DNA of 64,000 nucleotides, from NCBI GenBank assembly GCA_904420555.1, contig CAJFVO010000003.1:1-64000 (forward strand). The letters run 5' to 3'. Below the pieces are notes generated by a model. It was not told the DNA's origin. It worked only from the letters and a program-made list of their open reading frames with translations, and ran no database searches. The position numbers and the translations under genes are program-made. The DNA is from Candidatus Heritagella intestinalis. GTDB taxonomy: Bacteria > Bacillota > Clostridia > Oscillospirales > Acutalibacteraceae. This document shows, one piece after another, positions 61,458 through 64,000 of the stretch (positions are counted from its first letter, which is position 1; each line of letters opens with the position of its first letter).

Positions 61458-62201
61458 TCACTCCTCGCCGATTTCCAAATCCACATAATAGAGGCCGTTT
61501 ATGCTGACCATCAGCCCCTCGTCAGGAGAAGAAACCAATTCTTCCGGGTGAAAATCCTTTACGCCTGCATGGTCTTTAAGATCCACCAAAAAGAACCCCA
61601 CCTGATACTCCTGCTCTTCGCCCGGTTCCAGCCAAAAGCGTCCATAGCCTTTCCCGTCTTCTGTCTGCGCTTCGTGGCCGCTGAAATAGGAAGGTTCCCT
61701 CAAAACAGGGGCCATATCCTGACTATCGCACCACTCCAGCTGCTGTTTGCTGTGTAGGCTGAATATCGTCATGAGAAGTCCCTTTTCCCTGGATTTCCGC
61801 TCCGCAGGCCCCTCTGTTTCTTTAATTGTGACGTCCACCAGGACAAAAGGGGTTTCTGGCAGCGTGTATTTATCAGTATCTAAAACTTTATTGAGAGAGC
61901 CATAATTAGTTTCTTCTACAGGAATACCGGAATCTTCAAAGGTATCGAAAACCTGCGCGCCGGTAACGGTGATTTCCAACATAGTTCTGATGGTAGAACC
62001 ATCGTTTTGATATTCTGTTTCACTGTAAGAAATGGTATCGCCGAATTTTTTAAACCGGCTGGCCTCGGTAGGGGTGGGGGTAGGCGCAAAATGCGTTCCT
62101 TCCTCCGTATTGGAAGGTTCCGAGGGTGCAGCTTCATTGCAGGCCGTGGCGAACAGAAGCAGGGCAGCAACAGGAATGGCCAAGATTTTTTTCCAGTCCA
62201 T
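61458..62201 (-). CDS. Lipoprotein of the ABC-linked trio (247 aa)
   Basis: A 247-residue predicted lipoprotein: MDWKKILAIPVAALLLFATA then Cys. Conserved blocks shared with the 60117-60818 protein are TGAQVFDTFEDSGIP, FVLVDVTIKETEGP, YFSGHEAQTEDG and RFWLEPGEEQEYQVGFF. GAGGAGATTTTATT precedes the ATG. It follows the secreted-protein gene after an internal hairpin. Function unknown; immunity, substrate capture or signalling for the transporter are all possible. Confidence 0.75.
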   Translation of the reverse strand: MDWKKILAIPVAALLLFATACNEAAPSEPSNTEEGTHFAPTPTPTEASRFKKFGDTISYSETEYQNDGSTIRTMLEITVTGAQVFDTFEDSGIPVEETNYGSLNKVLDTDKYTLPETPFVLVDVTIKETEGPAERKSREKGLLMTIFSLHSKQQLEWCDSQDMAPVLREPSYFSGHEAQTEDGKGYGRFWLEPGEEQEYQVGFFLVDLKDHAGVKDFHPEELVSSPDEGLMVSINGLYYVDLEIGEE

Positions 62202-62222
62202 AATAAAATCTCCTCGAAAAGA

Positions 62223-62251
62223 AAGGGCCAACGGACATCCCGCCGGCCCTT
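62223..62251 (-). terminator. Internal hairpin between the secreted-protein gene and the rest
   Basis: AAGGGCC pairs with GGCCCTT around a 15-base loop that can pair further (GG/CC). A T-rich tail TCTTTT follows on the minus strand. It may reduce expression of the lipoproteins and transporter relative to the small secreted protein. Confidence 0.6.
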
Positions 62252-62269
62252 CTTACTTAATCTTGGTGT

Positions 62270-62701
62270 TTACTTGTTGATAACGGTATAAGTACCGATA
62301 CTGTCAGGGCTCCATTTACCATTGGCGCCGCCATCAGCATTGTTGTTGGTAAACAGCTTCAGCTTGCATTTTTCAAAGCCATTCTCATAGACGAACTGGT
62401 ACATAAGGCCCTTTTGCCCCAATTTAATCGTGCCCGTCTTCTTGCACTGGGATTTACCGGCTTCATTGAGGACATCCACCCCCAGAGAGGGCTTCGTTCC
62501 CGTCTCGTAGTGCACATACGTACTGGAAGCATCCCGCTTTTCACGGGCCCCCGTAATGTGATAAACACTGCCGGGACCAATGGTAAATCCCCATTTAGTG
62601 TCTGTAGTATTCGGATTATCAGCGAACACCGGCACCGACATAGAGCTTACCAGCATGAGGGCAGCCGCCCCCAAAGCCAACAATCTTTTTATTTTCCTCA
62701 T
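62270..62701 (-). CDS. Small secreted protein (143 aa), first in the ABC operon
   Basis: A 143-residue protein with a clear Sec signal peptide: MRKIKRLLALGAAALMLVSS, then MSVPVFADN, cleavage probably after the Ala of VFA. The mature part, about 115 residues, is rich in Thr, Gly, Lys and Asn, with a strand pattern (KWGFTIGPGSVYHITG, LMYQFVYENGFEKCKLKLF) and the end GKWSPDSIGTYTVINK. The opening TDTKWGFTI and the final WSPDS recall DUF2712-type secreted proteins, seen near ABC transporters in Firmicutes; this is a tentative link. Two cysteines are present (in SQCKK and EKCKL). Ribosome site AAAGGGTG. It is a candidate secreted effector or bacteriocin-like protein. Confidence 0.7.
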   Translation of the reverse strand: MRKIKRLLALGAAALMLVSSMSVPVFADNPNTTDTKWGFTIGPGSVYHITGAREKRDASSTYVHYETGTKPSLGVDVLNEAGKSQCKKTGTIKLGQKGLMYQFVYENGFEKCKLKLFTNNNADGGANGKWSPDSIGTYTVINK

Positions 62702-62796
62702 TACATATCACCCTTTCTTATGTTGAGGAAATATGGTGGTTATCATTCCTTCTGTCCGGACATCGGGAATCCTTTCCAGGAGCCCCCTTTAGCTAT

Positions 62797-62825
62797 ACTA
62801 TAGCATGGAAAAAATAGGAAGTCAA
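62797..62825 (-). promoter_or_regulatory. Promoter of the secreted-protein/ABC operon
   Basis: Minus-strand TTGACT (62820-62825), 17-base spacer, TATAGT (62797-62802), about 95 bases before the secreted-protein start. Confidence 0.75.
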
Positions 62826-63030
62826 TAGGAAAACAAAATATTTTTAAAAAAATCTGTCAAAAATCCAGATATTTAATGAATATACCGAAAAAGCAAGTCT
62901 TTTGGAAAAACAGGAATTCTAAAAACTATCTCATAGCCCCTTCTGTTTCTGATTATACACTATAAATGCATCAAATTTGTATCATTTTTGCATCTTTTGC
63001 CGCAGTTTACGCAAATTTTACAAAAGTAAA
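62826..63030. other. AT-rich intergenic stretch
   Basis: About 200 bases, clearly richer in A/T than the genes on either side, with no gene. It contains two similar TTGCATC/TGCATC words around 62967-62996. The change in base composition could mark an accessory boundary. Confidence 0.5.
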
Positions 63031-63054
63031 ACCGCCTCCCAAAAGAGAGGCGGT
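63031..63054 (-). terminator. Terminator of the right-edge gene
   Basis: ACCGCCTC and GAGGCGGT arms with an eight-base loop, TTTTAC on the minus strand. Confidence 0.8.
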
Positions 63055-63067
63055 AGTGAACAAGTGT

Positions 63068-64000
63068 TTATCTGCGGCGCAGCTTGTTGCGCAGGCGGAC
63101 GAGCCGTTTGACCAGCGTATGATGGCGCAGATGGTTGTGATACAATAAATAGATACTTCCATACAGCCTCCGGGAGCGGGCCAAGGAAATAGGCAGGCTC
63201 CGGGTGTGGAACCAGCGGCCACGGGCACGCTCCATAATGGCCCCCAGGGTAATGGGCGGGGCAAACTCCCGCACCCGGCCATACAATTCCACGGAGTCTT
63301 TCAGATGCCCCAGGTTTTCCACGATGCAGGGGTCGGTGGGCATCTCCTGATAGTAGCGGACCGAGAAGTCGAAGAGCTCCAGCTGGGCGGCCGGTTCGCT
63401 GACCAGTGCCAGCTGGCAGAAGTCACTGGCGAACCGGGGCAGGAATTCCGAAAAAGCCTCGTGGAGCACGGGGTCGTTTTCGCAGTCCCGCAGCACGGGG
63501 ACAATTTTGTCCCCCTCCCGCCGGTATTCCGTAATACTGCGATAGGGCAGGTTGGCGAACAGGGCCTCCACAAACAGCAGGGACGCCCGGGTAGTAGTGA
63601 AGTTATACCGCACGGAGAGCCCGTTGGTGGGATAGATGCTCCGCATATAGTAGAAGGGGTCCTCTACCTCCCGGCCCGCTGCGGCACAGAGCAGGCGGGT
63701 CAGGCAGTCCTGGGTGTAGCCCCGGCCCCAATACTCCACAAAGGCGAATTTCTCGTCAAAGTTAATCTCCTGCCGGAGGTAGTCCAGCACAATGGGGCGC
63801 TCCTCATCGGCCCGGTCCATGACCATCTGTACATAGCGGGGAGAGTTTTTAAAGGTCTGCCGCAGGGACGCCATGGTCTTTTTGGTAATCTCCTTGGCAG
63901 TTTTCACCTCGCCCAGCTCCGGGAACACGCGGTCAAAGGTGGCCTCATCCATGCCCAGGGCCGACAGCAGAGAAGAAAAGTCCGTGCATCCGCCGAACTG
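63068..64000 (-). CDS. 3' part of a large gene of unknown function, cut by the window edge
   Basis: The minus-strand frame stays open to base 64000, so this is the C-terminal 310 or so residues of a longer protein. The visible part is soluble and mostly helical, rich in Arg, with phrases FAFVEYWGRGYTQDCLTRLL, YYMRSIYPTNGLSVRYNF and, at the C-terminus, a basic end LVKRLVRLRNKLRRR. The motif V-E-Y-W-G-R-G-Y followed by an acidic-helical segment recalls large HAD/glycosyltransferase-type proteins of polysaccharide clusters (COG5610-like), but this is weak. An internal ATG at 63952 could be taken as a start, yet the frame continues upstream with no stop. Confidence 0.6.
   Translation of the reverse strand, partial: QFGGCTDFSSLLSALGMDEATFDRVFPELGEVKTAKEITKKTMASLRQTFKNSPRYVQMVMDRADEERPIVLDYLRQEINFDEKFAFVEYWGRGYTQDCLTRLLCAAAGREVEDPFYYMRSIYPTNGLSVRYNFTTTRASLLFVEALFANLPYRSITEYRREGDKIVPVLRDCENDPVLHEAFSEFLPRFASDFCQLALVSEPAAQLELFDFSVRYYQEMPTDPCIVENLGHLKDSVELYGRVREFAPPITLGAIMERARGRWFHTRSLPISLARSRRLYGSIYLLYHNHLRHHTLVKRLVRLRNKLRRR

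Overview
The window reads as chromosomal DNA of a spore-forming, GC-rich (by eye a little over 50%) Clostridia bacterium, most likely of the Oscillospiraceae/Ruminococcaceae type. This is inferred from a SpoVT-family regulator, the rimP-nusA-ylxR-ylxQ-infB-rbfA-nrnA-truB-ribF order, strong AGGAGG-like ribosome sites, frequent TTG/GTG starts and a Cys T-box leader. I see no rRNA, tRNA, CRISPR array, insertion sequence or prophage. Most of the window is core metabolism and information processing, with a few accessory stretches.

Layout. 0.3-4.6 kb: HAD phosphatase, DUF1624 membrane protein, the Tex RNA-binding protein and a small membrane zinc-ribbon protein. 4.7-10.2 kb: a lipoprotein, an OmpR-type two-component system, a DUF1385 membrane protein and PrmC, probably one transcription unit. 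10.2-14.0 kb: recA-recX, then rimO and pgsA. 14.0-17.1 kb: a cysteine T-box riboswitch controlling cysE-cysS-ybaK. 17.2-24.2 kb: single genes (a possible DUF1874-like protein, an AI-2E family permease, a candidate small RNA, malic enzyme, a methyltransferase, rubrerythrin, an aminoglycoside-nucleotidyltransferase-like protein). 23.2-26.5 kb: the ilvB-ilvN-ilvC operon for branched-chain amino acids. 26.7-36.4 kb: VanW-family surface protein, a GT28-type glycosyltransferase, a translationally coupled esterase-amidohydrolase pair, a GT2, glutamine-dependent NAD synthetase, a GNAT acetyltransferase and a small HAD protein. 36.7-45.2 kb: phosphohexomutase, YfcE-type phosphoesterase, three small unknown proteins, an anchored unknown protein, proB-proA and a CPA-type antiporter. 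45.5-57.5 kb: pnp, rpsO and the long translation/transcription operon from rimP to ribF, followed upstream by spoVT. 57.7-62.7 kb: an accessory operon of one secreted small protein, three related membrane-anchored or lipidated proteins and an ABC-2 transporter. 63.1-64.0 kb: the 3' part of a large unknown gene cut by the window edge.

How the parts work together. The cysE-cysS-ybaK operon joins cysteine synthesis, tRNA-Cys charging and removal of mischarged Cys-tRNA(Pro) under a sensor of uncharged tRNA-Cys; its specifier loop can be drawn base by base. The rimP-to-ribF cluster couples ribosome maturation, transcription elongation and initiation factors, tRNA modification and flavin synthesis, with two tiny membrane-protein genes inserted between infB and rbfA. 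The best candidates for something not well described are the 57.7-62.7 kb secreted-protein/lipoprotein/ABC transporter operon, the free-standing structured RNA near 19.4 kb and the isolated DUF1874-like gene at 17.2 kb.

All functional calls come from reading translated sequence and motifs by eye; no database search was possible.
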